Source of the DNA: Novosphingobium sp.
GTDB taxonomy: Bacteria; Pseudomonadota; Alphaproteobacteria; Sphingomonadales; Sphingomonadaceae
Assembly: GCF_019748365.1 (NCBI RefSeq)
Contig: NZ_JAIEPN010000024.1
Span: forward strand, 1-64,000
Length of the DNA stretch: 64,000 nucleotides
Reading direction: 5' to 3'
Position numbers and translations under genes: made by a program. This document shows, one piece after another, positions 42,416-51,068 of the stretch; the first letter of the stretch is position 1; each line of letters opens with the position of its first letter. Below the pieces are notes generated by a model. The model did not search any database, had not been told where the DNA came from, and was given only the letters and a program-made list of their open reading frames with translations.

Positions 42416-43444
42416 TTATTCGGCCGCCGCTCGCCAATACCCGCGTTCGCGCCCGAGATCGGCGACCGCAATCGCCATGCGCTGCACAAGCGCGGAAACC
42501 ACGTCGATCGTTTCATTCAGCCCCGGCCCAGGCTCGGCCAAGGCGACATCAAGATAGGTCCGCCGGTCGATTTCGAGCTGCAGGCAATGCACGCCGGCGT
42601 GGCGGCGCGCATGGCGCTCCAGAACATAACCGCCCGCATAGGGACGGTTGTGCGCAGTGAGCCGCTGCGCCTGCCCTAGCGCGGCAAAGGCTTCAGCCAC
42701 CAGCGCACCGTCGCACGAGGCGCCGAAGCGGTCACCCACCACGAACTCGGCCGCCGGTTCGCCCGCCCGCGGCGGCAGAGGCGGCATCGAGTGGAGGTCG
42801 ATCAGCAGTGCCGCGCCCCAGCGCATGCGCACGCGTTCAAGCAGGTCCGCGAGCGCGGTGTGGTAAGGCTGGTGCACCCCTTCGATCCGTGCGGCAAGGT
42901 CATCATGCGCGATCGGCCATTTCCACAGCTCACCAAGCCCCGGCAGCCGCCGTGGCACGAGACCGAGCCCGCTGCGCGCACGGCGCCCGGAGGCGGGCGT
43001 CGTCAGCCGGGCGCTGCTGGCGTCAGGCGCGCCCCCGCCGACCATGTCCCAATCGATATCGTCGCTGGCCCGGTTGAGATCGATCATAGCGCGCGGCGCG
43101 TGCGCCACCAGTAGTGCCGCCCCGGTGCGCTCGGCCACTGCACGTCCGACCAGATCCACCAGCCGATCTTCCAGCCGCGGCGCACTGTAGGCGGGCTGGC
43201 GCATTCGCGCGACCAGTTCGGGCGGATAGCTGCGTCCGGCATGCGGCACCGCGATCACCACCGGCACCGGCGAGGGATCGTGCTGCCAGACGGTGAAGGC
43301 AGGCGTCCCCTCCAGTCCGGGCACACAGCCTCCGCAGGAGGTTGCGGCCCCACTGAGGCTTGCGGCATTACACAGCGCAGGCGATTCGCTCCGCGACCCA
43401 AAAAGTCGGTCCATGGACAAAGGCTGCCGGTGTTTGGCGCGCAT
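42416..43444 (-). CDS. N-formylglutamate amidohydrolase family protein
   Basis: A 342-residue metal-dependent hydrolase that releases formate from N-formylglutamate in one histidine-degradation route. Key segments are VIAVPHAGRSYPPEL (about residues 67-81), the AMIDLNRASDDIDWDM stretch and LLIDLHSMPPL with the Zn ligands, and a late CLQLEIDRRTYLD. ATG 43444 is preferred because GGAG lies nine bases upstream; ATG 43414 is possible. The first 60 residues are low in order and precede the domain. No other hut gene is present, so another amide substrate is possible. Confidence 0.82.
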   Translation of the reverse strand: MRAKHRQPLSMDRLFGSRSESPALCNAASLSGAATSCGGCVPGLEGTPAFTVWQHDPSPVPVVIAVPHAGRSYPPELVARMRQPAYSAPRLEDRLVDLVGRAVAERTGAALLVAHAPRAMIDLNRASDDIDWDMVGGGAPDASSARLTTPASGRRARSGLGLVPRRLPGLGELWKWPIAHDDLAARIEGVHQPYHTALADLLERVRMRWGAALLIDLHSMPPLPPRAGEPAAEFVVGDRFGASCDGALVAEAFAALGQAQRLTAHNRPYAGGYVLERHARRHAGVHCLQLEIDRRTYLDVALAEPGPGLNETIDVVSALVQRMAIAVADLGRERGYWRAAAE

Positions 43445-43673
43445 GTCAAAGTGCTCCAAGGTGCTTGGCCGGTCAGGGCCCAGAGAAGCACGGTGTGCGT
43501 TCAAGGGTTGCCCTGTCTCGATTGCGTTTGAACCCGAGGAGCAGATCTGGACGGAATCTTAACCTGCGGGGGTATAGGAAAGCGGGCAAGGAACGCCGCG
43601 AGCCACGGCATGCGGGCGCACACGTTCGAGAACACTGGTGCCAGACGAACTGGCAAGACGATTGAAGGTGACC

Positions 43674-44054
43674 ATGATTCGAATCCTCCTCGCCGAAGAC
43701 GAAGAAGCGATGCGCACCTACCTCGCCCGCGCGCTCGAGAACGCCGGTTATGAAGTGGTTTCGGTCGATCGCGGCACCGATGCCGTGCCGCTGCTGGAAA
43801 ACCAGCACTTCGATCTGCTGCTGTCGGACATCGTCATGCCCGAGATGGACGGAATCGAGCTTGCCCAGCGCTGCGCCGAGATCAGCCCCGCGACCAAAGT
43901 CATGTTCATCACCGGCTTTGCCGCCGTCACGCTCAAGGCCAATCGCGAGGCCCCGAGCGCACGCGTGCTCTCGAAGCCGTTCCATTTGCGCGATCTCGTG
44001 ATGGAAGTGGAACGCGTCTTCGCTGATTCGCCAATGACGGGCAATCTGCGCTGA
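43674..44054 (+). CDS. cpdR: CpdR-type single-domain response regulator
   Basis: A 126-residue receiver domain without an output domain. Acidic pocket residues are E8-D9, and the phospho-acceptor is D52 in LLLSDIVMPEMDGIEL. The switch Thr is in VMFITGFAAV, and the lysine in VLSKPFHLRDLVMEVE. These last two blocks closely match Caulobacter CpdR, which in its unphosphorylated form directs ClpXP to cell-cycle substrates. The C-terminus ends FADSPMTGNLR instead of the Ala-Ala of Caulobacter CpdR. ATG 43674 is chosen; an in-frame GTG lies 12 codons upstream. Confidence 0.9.
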   Translation: MIRILLAEDEEAMRTYLARALENAGYEVVSVDRGTDAVPLLENQHFDLLLSDIVMPEMDGIELAQRCAEISPATKVMFITGFAAVTLKANREAPSARVLSKPFHLRDLVMEVERVFADSPMTGNLR

Positions 44055-44155
44055 GCGAGGGACGGGGGCCAAAACCCCCCTTGCCAGCCCAGGCGCACGG
44101 CGCTAATGGGCTGCCTCTCCCGCCGCGCTGGCCGCTGCGGAGGGCTCGATGGTGC

Positions 44156-44230
44156 GGGCGTATAGCTCAGTGGTAGAGCACTATGTTGACATCGTAGGGG
44201 TCGCAAGTTCAATCCTTGCTACGCCCACCA
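44156..44230 (+). tRNA. tRNA-Val (anticodon GAC)
   Basis: A full cloverleaf. Acceptor stem GGGCGTA pairs with TACGCCC. D stem is GCTC/GAGC. The anticodon stem CTATG/CGTAG has one G-U pair and loop TTGACAT, anticodon GAC at 44188-44190. The T stem is GCAAG/CTTGC with loop TTCAATC. Discriminator A and encoded CCA end at 44230. Confidence 0.97.
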
Positions 44231-44243
44231 TCGCCAAGAAAAA

Positions 44244-44265
44244 CCCCGCCACGGCGGGGTTTTTT
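44244..44265 (+). terminator. Terminator of the tRNA-Val transcript
   Basis: CCCCGCC-AC-GGCGGGG followed by six T, 13 bases after the encoded CCA; preceding A residues extend the stem. Confidence 0.9.
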
Positions 44266-44327
44266 GTTGCCTTGAAGGCTTCCGCCGGACCGGCATTCAC
44301 ACCAATCCGGCAGCAGCTTGCGGGGGC

Positions 44328-45095
44328 TTACTTACCCTGCCAGTTCGGCTTGCGCTTCTCTGCAAAGGCAAGGCTGCCTTCGCGCGCGTCCGACGAGGTG
44401 AACACCGGCGCCACATAGGCTTCCTGCTTGTCCCACATCTCGGCCTCGGTCCACTCGTGCGAATCGCGGATGATCGCCTTCGAGGCGATCAGCGCCAGCG
44501 GGCCATTGGCGGCGACGCGCGCGGCCAGCGCCTTGGCAGCTTCGAGCGAAGGGCCGTCGGTCAGTTCATTGACGAAGCCCAGCGCGTAAGCACGATCCGC
44601 ATCCATGAAGTCACCGGTCAGCGCGAGTTCCATCGCGATGCGCGGCGGGATCTGGCGCGGCAGCTTGATCAGGCCGCCGGCCGCCGCCGCAAGGCCGCGC
44701 TTCGCTTCGGGAATGCCGAACTTAGAGCTCTTGTTGGCGACGATAAGGTCGCACGAAAGCGCCAATTCCATGCCGCCCGCCAGCGCATAGCCATCGACTG
44801 CCGCGATGATCGGCTTCTTCGGCGTCCACTGCGAAAGCCCGCCGAAACCGCGGCCCGGCACGCTCGGCCGCTCGCCGCGCAGGAAGCCCTTGAGATCCAT
44901 GCCGGAGCAGAACGTGCCGCCCGCGCCGGTGAGGATCGCGCAGCGCAGATCCACATCGGCATCAAGCCGGTCCATCGCCGCAGCAATGCCTTCGGCGGCG
45001 GCCTTGGTCATCGCGTTCTTGGCTTCGGGACGGTTGATCGTGACAATCAGGACATTGCCATCGACTTCGGTCAGGACTTCGGGGGCTTCGCTCAC
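44328..45095 (-). CDS. Enoyl-CoA hydratase/isomerase (crotonase) family protein
   Basis: A 255-residue crotonase-fold enzyme. The oxyanion-hole segments are GTFCSGMDLKGFL (about residues 60-72) and AVDGYALAGGMELALSCDL. The catalytic glutamates usually seen after this loop correspond to GIPEAKRGLAAAAGG, where the second position is not the typical Glu, so a role other than simple hydration is possible. It probably takes part in fatty-acyl or aromatic-acyl-CoA degradation. A TTAA-bounded palindrome (45118-45133) lies 23 bases before the ATG, as in the thiolase gene. Confidence 0.87.
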   Translation of the reverse strand: MSEAPEVLTEVDGNVLIVTINRPEAKNAMTKAAAEGIAAAMDRLDADVDLRCAILTGAGGTFCSGMDLKGFLRGERPSVPGRGFGGLSQWTPKKPIIAAVDGYALAGGMELALSCDLIVANKSSKFGIPEAKRGLAAAAGGLIKLPRQIPPRIAMELALTGDFMDADRAYALGFVNELTDGPSLEAAKALAARVAANGPLALIASKAIIRDSHEWTEAEMWDKQEAYVAPVFTSSDAREGSLAFAEKRKPNWQGK

Positions 45096-45117
45096 GGCAT
45101 CTCTCCTCGGGTAGCGC

Positions 45118-45133
45118 TTAATCGCTTGGTTAA
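45118..45133. promoter_or_regulatory. Palindromic operator candidate before the enoyl-CoA hydratase gene
   Basis: TTAATCGCTTGGTTAA is an imperfect dyad differing at only two positions from TTAATCGCTCGATTAA at 51033-51048. It is centred about 30 bases upstream of the minus-strand ATG at 45095. Confidence 0.5.
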
Positions 45134-45289
45134 ATGTCTAGAACCCGCCCCCCGCTCCTGTCCAGAGCCAAACCGAGCGATTTGCCGCCCACCATGCCCT
45201 TTGGTGTAACCCGACCGCTTGCGCGCGCGGAACTGCCTGCTAAGGAACGGCAAATTTTTTGGACTCTCCCCGGGGAAGGCACGCAAACC

Positions 45290-46513
45290 ATGGCAAAGAT
45301 CAAGGTTAAGAATCCTGTCGTCGAACTCGACGGCGACGAAATGACGCGGATCATCTGGCAGTGGATCCGTGAACGTCTGATCCTCCCCTATCTCGATATC
45401 GATCTGAAGTACTACGATCTCTCGGTCGAGAAGCGCGACGAGACGAACGACCAGATCACCATCGATTCGGCCAACGCGATCAAGGAATATGGCGTCGGCG
45501 TGAAGTGCGCCACGATCACCCCGGACGAGCAACGCGTCGAGGAATTCGGCCTCAAGAAGATGTGGAAGTCGCCCAATGGCACGATCCGCAACATCCTCGG
45601 CGGCGTGGTCTTCCGCGAACCCATCGTGATCCAGAACGTGCCGCGCCTCGTGCCCGGCTGGACCGATCCCATCGTCGTCGGCCGCCACGCCTTCGGCGAT
45701 CAGTACAAGGCGACTGACACGCTGATCCCCGGCCCGGGCAAGCTGCGCCTGGTGTGGGACGGCGATGATGGCCAGAAGATCGATCTCGACGTGTTCGACT
45801 TCCCGAGCGCCGGCGTCGCCATGGCGATGTACAATCTCGACGATTCGATCCGCGATTTCGCCCGCGCCTCGTTCAACTATGGTCTCGCGCTCGGCTGGCC
45901 GGTCTACCTCTCGACCAAGAACACCATCCTCAAGGCCTATGACGGCCGCTTCAAGGACCTGTTCCAGGAAGTGTTCGACACCGAAGGCTTTGCCGAGAAG
46001 TTCAAGGCTGCGGGAATCGAATACCAGCACCGCCTTATCGACGACATGGTCGCCTCGGCGCTCAAGTGGTCGGGCAAGTTCGTCTGGGCCTGCAAGAACT
46101 ACGACGGCGACGTGCAGTCGGATACCGTCGCGCAGGGCTTCGGCTCGCTGGGCCTGATGACTTCGGTGCTGATGTCGCCCGATGGCAAGACGATCGAGGC
46201 GGAAGCCGCGCACGGCACCGTGACGCGCCACTACCGCCAGCACCAGCAGGGCAAGCAGACTTCGACCAACCCGATTGCCTCGATCTTCGCGTGGACCCGC
46301 GGCCTGATCTATCGCGGCAAGTTCGACGAGACGCCGGAAGTGGTGAAGTTCGCCGAAACGCTCGAGCGCGTGTGCATCGAGACCGTCGAGAGCGGCAAGA
46401 TGACCAAGGACCTCGCCATCCTGATCGGCCCCAACCAGCCGTGGATGACCACCGAGAAGTTCTTCGAAGCGATTGTCGAGAACCTCGAAGCGGCGATGGC
46501 TGCAGAAGGCTGA
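45290..46513 (+). CDS. icd: Isocitrate dehydrogenase (NADP+), homodimeric type
   Basis: A 407-residue TCA-cycle enzyme converting isocitrate to 2-oxoglutarate with NADPH formation. It is of the eukaryote-like type II family common in alphaproteobacteria. [23 protein letters not shown] opens the protein over a phrase break after VELD. Substrate-binding segments are [12 protein letters not shown] and [25 protein letters not shown] (metal-binding Asp residues), and [12 protein letters not shown] is the NADP loop. ATG 45290 is preferred; a frame 52 codons longer covers the promoter region. A terminator follows. Confidence 0.97.
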   Translation: MAKIKVKNPVVELDGDEMTRIIWQWIRERLILPYLDIDLKYYDLSVEKRDETNDQITIDSANAIKEYGVGVKCATITPDEQRVEEFGLKKMWKSPNGTIRNILGGVVFREPIVIQNVPRLVPGWTDPIVVGRHAFGDQYKATDTLIPGPGKLRLVWDGDDGQKIDLDVFDFPSAGVAMAMYNLDDSIRDFARASFNYGLALGWPVYLSTKNTILKAYDGRFKDLFQEVFDTEGFAEKFKAAGIEYQHRLIDDMVASALKWSGKFVWACKNYDGDVQSDTVAQGFGSLGLMTSVLMSPDGKTIEAEAAHGTVTRHYRQHQQGKQTSTNPIASIFAWTRGLIYRGKFDETPEVVKFAETLERVCIETVESGKMTKDLAILIGPNQPWMTTEKFFEAIVENLEAAMAAEG

Positions 46514-46519
46514 TATGTT

Positions 46520-46547
46520 CGGGGCGGGATAATCTCCCGCCCCGTTT
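46520..46547 (+). terminator. Terminator of icd
   Basis: A perfect 10-bp stem CGGGGCGGGA / TCCCGCCCCG with loop TAATC and a short T run, seven bases after the icd stop. Confidence 0.8.
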
Positions 46548-46616
46548 CAGCCAAATTTAACCATTTCTTGCAGATTTGGGCAGAATACAGCACCGTAACA
46601 CCAAACAGGTGAACGC

Positions 46617-48146
46617 GTGTCGGCTCTCGTCGCAATCTTTGCCATCTTCCTGACCAGCGCGCTGGGGCTTTTCGCGCTGCTCTGGTACTGGCTACGCCTG
46701 CGTGCGCTGCAGGAACCCAGGCCGAAGAAGCCGAAAAAGGCAAAGCGCCGCAAGGGCGCTCCCGAGCCGGAGCCAGAGCCGGAACCCGAACCACTCCCTG
46801 TCAAGGCCGGCCGCAGCCGCCTGATTTCCGCCGCCTCGCTGGCCGAAGCCGAAGCCGCCAATGCGGCGCCCCCCGAACTCGACTATTTCGACCCGGAACC
46901 GGAGCCGACCGCGCCGGAACCGGAAGCCCCGGAACCCTCGCTCCCAGCCCCCCTTGCTGCAGCCAGGCAGCAAGCCCTGGTCCTGCGCCAGCATTTCCCG
47001 CCGCACCGCGCACAACAGACCCGCAGCTGGCTGGGCGGCACCCCGGTACTGCCCGGCGCCGCCGAATGGCCGAGCAATCCCGCCACCGGCAAGCCGCTGC
47101 ATTTCCTCCTTCAACTCGATCTGTCCGAAGTCCCGCCCGAAGCCGGCCTCGGTCTGCTCCCGCCCGAAGGCGCGCTCGCGGTGTTCCTCGATCTCGACTG
47201 GGGGCCCGGCGATGCATTCAAGGTCATCCACGCACAAGGCTATGCCGGAACGCCGTGGCATGCGCTCGACGTCCCGCAGAGCCTCGCCATGGCCTATGGC
47301 GACGAAGCCGCACTTGCCTGGCCCTGGGCGCTGACCCCGGCGCATGGCACGCAGATTCTGCCGCGCTGGCCCGTCACGCCGCGGCTGATCGCCCTGCCCG
47401 AAGGCGAAGCCCCCGGCTGGCCGCACACTGCGGCCACGGCCAAGGCCCTGCTCCACGCGCAAGGCGAGAGCGACCTTCCCCCCGCGCTCACCATCGCGGA
47501 CTTCCACGGCGCGGACGGCCAAGGCTTCGAGCCGGCATGGTACGGCTATCCGCAAGACTGGATCAGTGTGCAGATCGCTTCGGCTGCGCTGGTGCGCGAG
47601 GCGGACCGTGCCTCCCGCACCGTGCTCCACGATCCCTACCCCGGGCTGGACGAGGCCGAACGCGCCGCCCAGCTCAAGACCGTGCGCGAGGAAGCGCAGG
47701 CCTGGTTCGACCACGCGCTGAACAACCCCGCACTCGCCCCTCTCGGCCCGCCGCTGCGCAAGGCCTTCTGGGACTGGCTCTCAACCCACCGCGCGCTCGC
47801 CGAACGGGTCATCCCCGAAGCGGTCGAAGCCGCCATCGAGACCACGCTCCACGCCTCGCCCGAGGAAGCCGCCAAGTTTCCCGAGGATATCACCGCCCGG
47901 GTCGCTTATCGCCACGCCCTCGCGCGGCGCACCCCCGAAGGCGTGATCGCCCCGCCCCCGGCGCGCCTCCTTGCCCCGGCCACCGGCGCCGCGGAACTTG
48001 CCGCCACACACCTGCTCCTGCTCGAACTGCCCACCAATCCCGCCATCGGCCACCACTTCGGCGGCGGCGCACTGCAATGGTGGATCACGCCGGAAGACCT
48101 GGCGGACCGGCGGTTTGATGCGGTGGTGATGACTATGGCGGGTTAG
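46617..48146 (+). CDS. DUF1963 (YwqG-like) protein with N-terminal membrane anchor
   Basis: A 509-residue protein starting at GTG 46617. One membrane helix (residues about 3-25, LVAIFAIFLTSALGLFALLWYW) is followed by a basic stretch and an 80-residue Pro/Glu-rich linker (EPEPEPEPEP). A DUF1963/YwqG-like domain begins near SWLGGTPVLPGAAEWPSN, with LHFLLQLDLSEVP as the core. The C-terminal half contains helices and ends with another YwqG-like strand set (LLLLELPTNPAIGHHFGGGALQWWI). Function is unknown. The linker suggests a domain held away from the membrane. Confidence 0.75.
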   Translation: MSALVAIFAIFLTSALGLFALLWYWLRLRALQEPRPKKPKKAKRRKGAPEPEPEPEPEPLPVKAGRSRLISAASLAEAEAANAAPPELDYFDPEPEPTAPEPEAPEPSLPAPLAAARQQALVLRQHFPPHRAQQTRSWLGGTPVLPGAAEWPSNPATGKPLHFLLQLDLSEVPPEAGLGLLPPEGALAVFLDLDWGPGDAFKVIHAQGYAGTPWHALDVPQSLAMAYGDEAALAWPWALTPAHGTQILPRWPVTPRLIALPEGEAPGWPHTAATAKALLHAQGESDLPPALTIADFHGADGQGFEPAWYGYPQDWISVQIASAALVREADRASRTVLHDPYPGLDEAERAAQLKTVREEAQAWFDHALNNPALAPLGPPLRKAFWDWLSTHRALAERVIPEAVEAAIETTLHASPEEAAKFPEDITARVAYRHALARRTPEGVIAPPPARLLAPATGAAELAATHLLLLELPTNPAIGHHFGGGALQWWITPEDLADRRFDAVVMTMAG

Positions 48147-48205
48147 AAGCCCCGCCCGAAGGGAACTCGCGCTGCGCGATTTGCCCCGCCCAAATCCTTC
48201 CGGTT

Positions 48206-48282
48206 CGTCATTGCGAGCGCAGCGAAGCAATCCAGAGCCGAGCAGAACCGCCGTGGATTGCTTCGCTACGCCCGCAAAGACG
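48206..48282. repeat. Long inverted repeat, CGTCATTGCGAGCG family, copy 2
   Basis: 30-bp arms at 48206-48235 and 48253-48282, with a few mismatches, around a loop ending CAGAACCGCC, as in the copy at 36705-36782. Confidence 0.85.
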
Positions 48283-48355
48283 AAGGGAGTGATGCGTGCC
48301 TCAGGTATTGGGCCGCTCCTTCTGAGAGACACAAGGCCGTATGGACAGGTTCAAA

Positions 48356-48385
48356 CGACCGTTAGCGCCCACTTGCGGACGTTCC
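48356..48385. repeat. 30-bp degenerate motif before small orphan gene, copy 2
   Basis: Contains TTGCGGACGTTCC and matches 36853-36882 at 22 of 30 positions. It begins 74 bases after the end of the adjacent inverted repeat, compared with 71 in copy 1. Confidence 0.5.
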
Positions 48386-48444
48386 AAATCGATGTCAGTT
48401 CTCTGAATTGAAATGCCCAATAGCCTGCCCGGGAGCGCTGGTTC

Positions 48445-48825
48445 ATGAGCGTGCCAGTGCCGATCCTGAAGGATGAAGTTCGGGAACATCGCATTCCGTC
48501 AGAATGGCGGCCCAAGCTTCGCGACATTGCTGACGCATTCATGGAGGGGAATTTCCATCTGCGTGACCTTGTACGTGTCGAGCCATTGGACGACGACACC
48601 GCCGCTAGAGTTGCAAGGAACATCGTTGCTTACGGCTGTACATTGGCGGCCCTGCCAGATGAAAGCTGGCACACGTCGGTATGCCAGTGGCAATTGGAAT
48701 ACTGGGACGTGTTGGTGGACCTGTTTACGGTCGAAGAAGGTCGAAGCGATCTGGTACTTCACGTGAAGGTTATCGAGAGAGCTGACGGTTTCCACTTCAA
48801 GGTTCACTTCGTTTACGTGCCCTAG
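48445..48825 (+). CDS. Small hypothetical protein, low GC
   Basis: A 126-residue soluble protein with no signal peptide. Distinct features are the block DESWHTSVCQWQLEYWDVLVD split by W residues, EEGRSDLVLHVKV and a C-terminal FHFKVHFVYVP. It recalls small families found beside toxin or contact-inhibition loci, but I cannot name it with confidence and see no toxin. Two sampled 60-base lines in the gene hold 34 and 29 G+C, well below nearby genes, which suggests transfer. It follows the same pair of repeats as the small gene at 36924. Confidence 0.55.
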   Translation: MSVPVPILKDEVREHRIPSEWRPKLRDIADAFMEGNFHLRDLVRVEPLDDDTAARVARNIVAYGCTLAALPDESWHTSVCQWQLEYWDVLVDLFTVEEGRSDLVLHVKVIERADGFHFKVHFVYVP

Positions 48826-48904
48826 CATGTGCCGCTGTAGCTTGAGATGAAGTCCGCTACCCACCAATCCCGGACACTGACCCACGACGCTTGGCCGCAA
48901 AGCC

Positions 48905-49687
48905 TCACACCACCAGCCGCTCCTCCAGCCGCGCCACCAGCGCCGCGTCCGCGCCCAGCACCGCCTCGGCATAGGCCTCGAACGTCCCGTGCTCGCGCTC
49001 CATCGCGGCGAAGGCGCTCTCCAGAAACTCCGGTTGGACGCCCATGATCGTGCGCAGGGCATCGTCGGTCATCATCGGCCCGAAGCTCGCGCGCACATTG
49101 GTTGCCGCCGCCGCGATCCGCGCTTCGGAATTGCCTGCGGTGTTGGTGAGCAGATAGTCCGCCATCACGTCATCCGCATGCACACCCATCAGACGGTGTA
49201 CGATCGCCGCGCCCACGCCGGTGCGGTCCTTGCCCGCAAAGCAGTGCAGCAGGCTCGGCCCATGATCCTCGGCAAGGGTCTGCAGATAGAGCCGGAACGT
49301 GCCCACCAGCACCGGGCGGAACGGCAGCTTGTCGTAAAGCTTCACCATCGCGGCCCGCGCATCGTCCGCCGTGCGCACGCCCGAGGCCGCTTCGTCGTGA
49401 ACGGCCCGACCATGATCGCCCGCCGTCTCGCCGGGATGGTACACCACCTGCCCCGCCCACTCTTCGTGGCGCAGACAGGGAAACTGCGCCCGCTCGCTAT
49501 CGCCGCGCAAGTCGATCACCCGCGCGATGCCGATGCGGTGGACCACATCGAGATCCTCCGCCGTCGCCTCGAAGTGGTGCCCCGAACGCCACAGATGGCC
49601 CGTCCGCAGCGAGCCGCCGCGCGCGCGGTAGCCGCCATAGTCGCGAAAATTGTGAATGCCGGCGAGCGGCAGAACGCGGTCTTGCAT
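48905..49687 (-). CDS. Tyrosine-protein phosphatase (dual-specificity-like)
   Basis: A 260-residue phosphatase. The P-loop HCFAGKDRTG is at residues 148-157 (nucleophile C149, R155). It opens with NFRDYGGYRARGGSLRTGHLWRSG, typical of the bacterial Tyr/Ser phosphatases related to MptpB and lipid phosphatases, and VIDLRGDSERAQFP supplies the general-acid region. Cytosolic by sequence. It lies 62 bases after the M20 amidohydrolase gene on the same strand, and the two may be co-transcribed. Confidence 0.9.
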   Translation of the reverse strand: MQDRVLPLAGIHNFRDYGGYRARGGSLRTGHLWRSGHHFEATAEDLDVVHRIGIARVIDLRGDSERAQFPCLRHEEWAGQVVYHPGETAGDHGRAVHDEAASGVRTADDARAAMVKLYDKLPFRPVLVGTFRLYLQTLAEDHGPSLLHCFAGKDRTGVGAAIVHRLMGVHADDVMADYLLTNTAGNSEARIAAAATNVRASFGPMMTDDALRTIMGVQPEFLESAFAAMEREHGTFEAYAEAVLGADAALVARLEERLVV

Positions 49688-49749
49688 GCGGATGTCCCTG
49701 TCAGATCATCCCCGCCAATGCCAGCCCTTCAAGACGCTCCGGTTGCACC

Positions 49750-50943
49750 TTACGCAAACCCCTCCGCCAGAAACCGCTCCGCGCACCCCGCCAGCACGGC
49801 GCTGCCCAGCGGCATCACGCTTTCATCGAGCATCATACGCGTCGAATGGATCGAGCAGCAGCTCTTCCAGTCCGCCCCCTGCGGCGCCACGCCAAGGAAG
49901 AACATCGCGCCTGGCGTCTGTTCCAGCACATAGGAGAAGTCCTCCGCGCCCATGATCGGGTGCGAAAGGCGGTGGAACGTGCCCGTCAGCTCCTCCGCCA
50001 CCTTGGCCCCCAGATCGACCGCGCGCGCATCGCAGATCGTCACCGGAAAGCCGGGAATGATCGCCGTCTCCGCCGTCAACCCGTGCGCGGCGGCGATATG
50101 GCTCACCAGCTTCGGCAAAGCCTCATGCAGCCGCGCCCGCGCGCCGGGCGACAGCGTGCGCAGGGTGCCGAGCAGATGCGCGCTGTCAGGAATGACGTTG
50201 TAGGCCGTCCCTGCGGTAATCTTCGAAACCGTCGCCACCACCGGATCGGCCACCGAAAACTTGCGCGTCACCATCGCCTGGATCGCACTGACGATCTCGC
50301 AGGCGACCGGGATCGGGTCGAGCGTATCGTGCGGCATCGAGGCATGGCCGCCGTCACCCTTGACCGTGATCTCGAACCGGTCCGCCGAGGCGAGCAGCGG
50401 CCCGGCCCGGCCCGCCACGATCCCGTGCGGGCTATTCGGCATGATGTGGAGCGCAAAAGCGGCATCCGCCTTGGGTTCCAGCAGCCCGTCGTCGATCATG
50501 AACCGCGCGCCGTGGTGCCCTTCCTCGCCCGGCTGGAACATGAACTGCACTTCGCCCGCGATCTTGTCTGCCCGCGCACATAGCAGCTCTGCGGCTCCCG
50601 CCAGCATCGCCGTATGGGCATCGTGCCCGCAGGCATGCATCCGGCCGGCAAACTGCGAGGCGAATTCCAGCCCGGTTTCCTCGGGCATCTCCAGCGCGTC
50701 CATATCCCCGCGCAGCAGCACGCGGCGGCCATTGCCCCCGCCGCACTTGAGCGTCGCAACGAGCCCCGTCGTCGAAGGCCCTTCCCGCCACGTCAGCGGC
50801 AAATGCGCCAGCGCCGCGCGCACCTTGCTGGCGGTCAGCGGCGTATGCAGCCCCAGCTCCGGCTCGGCATGGATCGCGCGCCGCAGTGCCGTGATCTTCG
50901 GCTCCAGCGTTCGCGCCTGCTCCAAGAGATCGGCATGCAGCAT
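49750..50943 (-). CDS. M20-family amidohydrolase (hippurate hydrolase-like)
   Basis: A 397-residue di-metal hydrolase. Metal-binding segments are MHACGHDAHTAMLAGA (about residues 98-113) and FQPGEEGHHGARFMIDDGLL, and the C-terminal ligand is expected in HPIMGAEDFSYVLEQTPGAMFFLG. The family removes acyl groups from amino acids (hippurate, N-acetyl, indole-acetyl conjugates). The substrate is not predictable. ATG 50943 is chosen over a frame 25 codons longer. It diverges from the thiolase gene, so the palindrome at 51033-51048 could affect both. Confidence 0.88.
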   Translation of the reverse strand: MLHADLLEQARTLEPKITALRRAIHAEPELGLHTPLTASKVRAALAHLPLTWREGPSTTGLVATLKCGGGNGRRVLLRGDMDALEMPEETGLEFASQFAGRMHACGHDAHTAMLAGAAELLCARADKIAGEVQFMFQPGEEGHHGARFMIDDGLLEPKADAAFALHIMPNSPHGIVAGRAGPLLASADRFEITVKGDGGHASMPHDTLDPIPVACEIVSAIQAMVTRKFSVADPVVATVSKITAGTAYNVIPDSAHLLGTLRTLSPGARARLHEALPKLVSHIAAAHGLTAETAIIPGFPVTICDARAVDLGAKVAEELTGTFHRLSHPIMGAEDFSYVLEQTPGAMFFLGVAPQGADWKSCCSIHSTRMMLDESVMPLGSAVLAGCAERFLAEGFA

Positions 50944-51032
50944 CGGGGGCTCCTGTAGGTGACAGACGCATAGCATAAGCCTCCCCGCGCGCCGCTGTCG
51001 AGGTTCCCCCTTGCGCACCGCTCCACACCGGT

Positions 51033-51048
51033 TTAATCGCTCGATTAA
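51033..51048. promoter_or_regulatory. Perfect palindromic operator candidate before the thiolase gene
   Basis: TTAATCG-CT-CGATTAA, 7-bp perfect arms, ends 20 bases before the thiolase ATG at 51069. A close variant stands before the enoyl-CoA hydratase gene at 45118-45133. Size and symmetry fit a TetR-type repressor site. Confidence 0.6.
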
Positions 51049-51068
51049 CGCACTTGGGAGAGTCTGTC

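Noticed and set aside
45118..45133. CtrA binding site TTAA-N7-TTAA
   Set aside because: The spacing is eight bases; the symmetrical TTAATCG arms and the matching copy at 51033 fit an operator dyad better.
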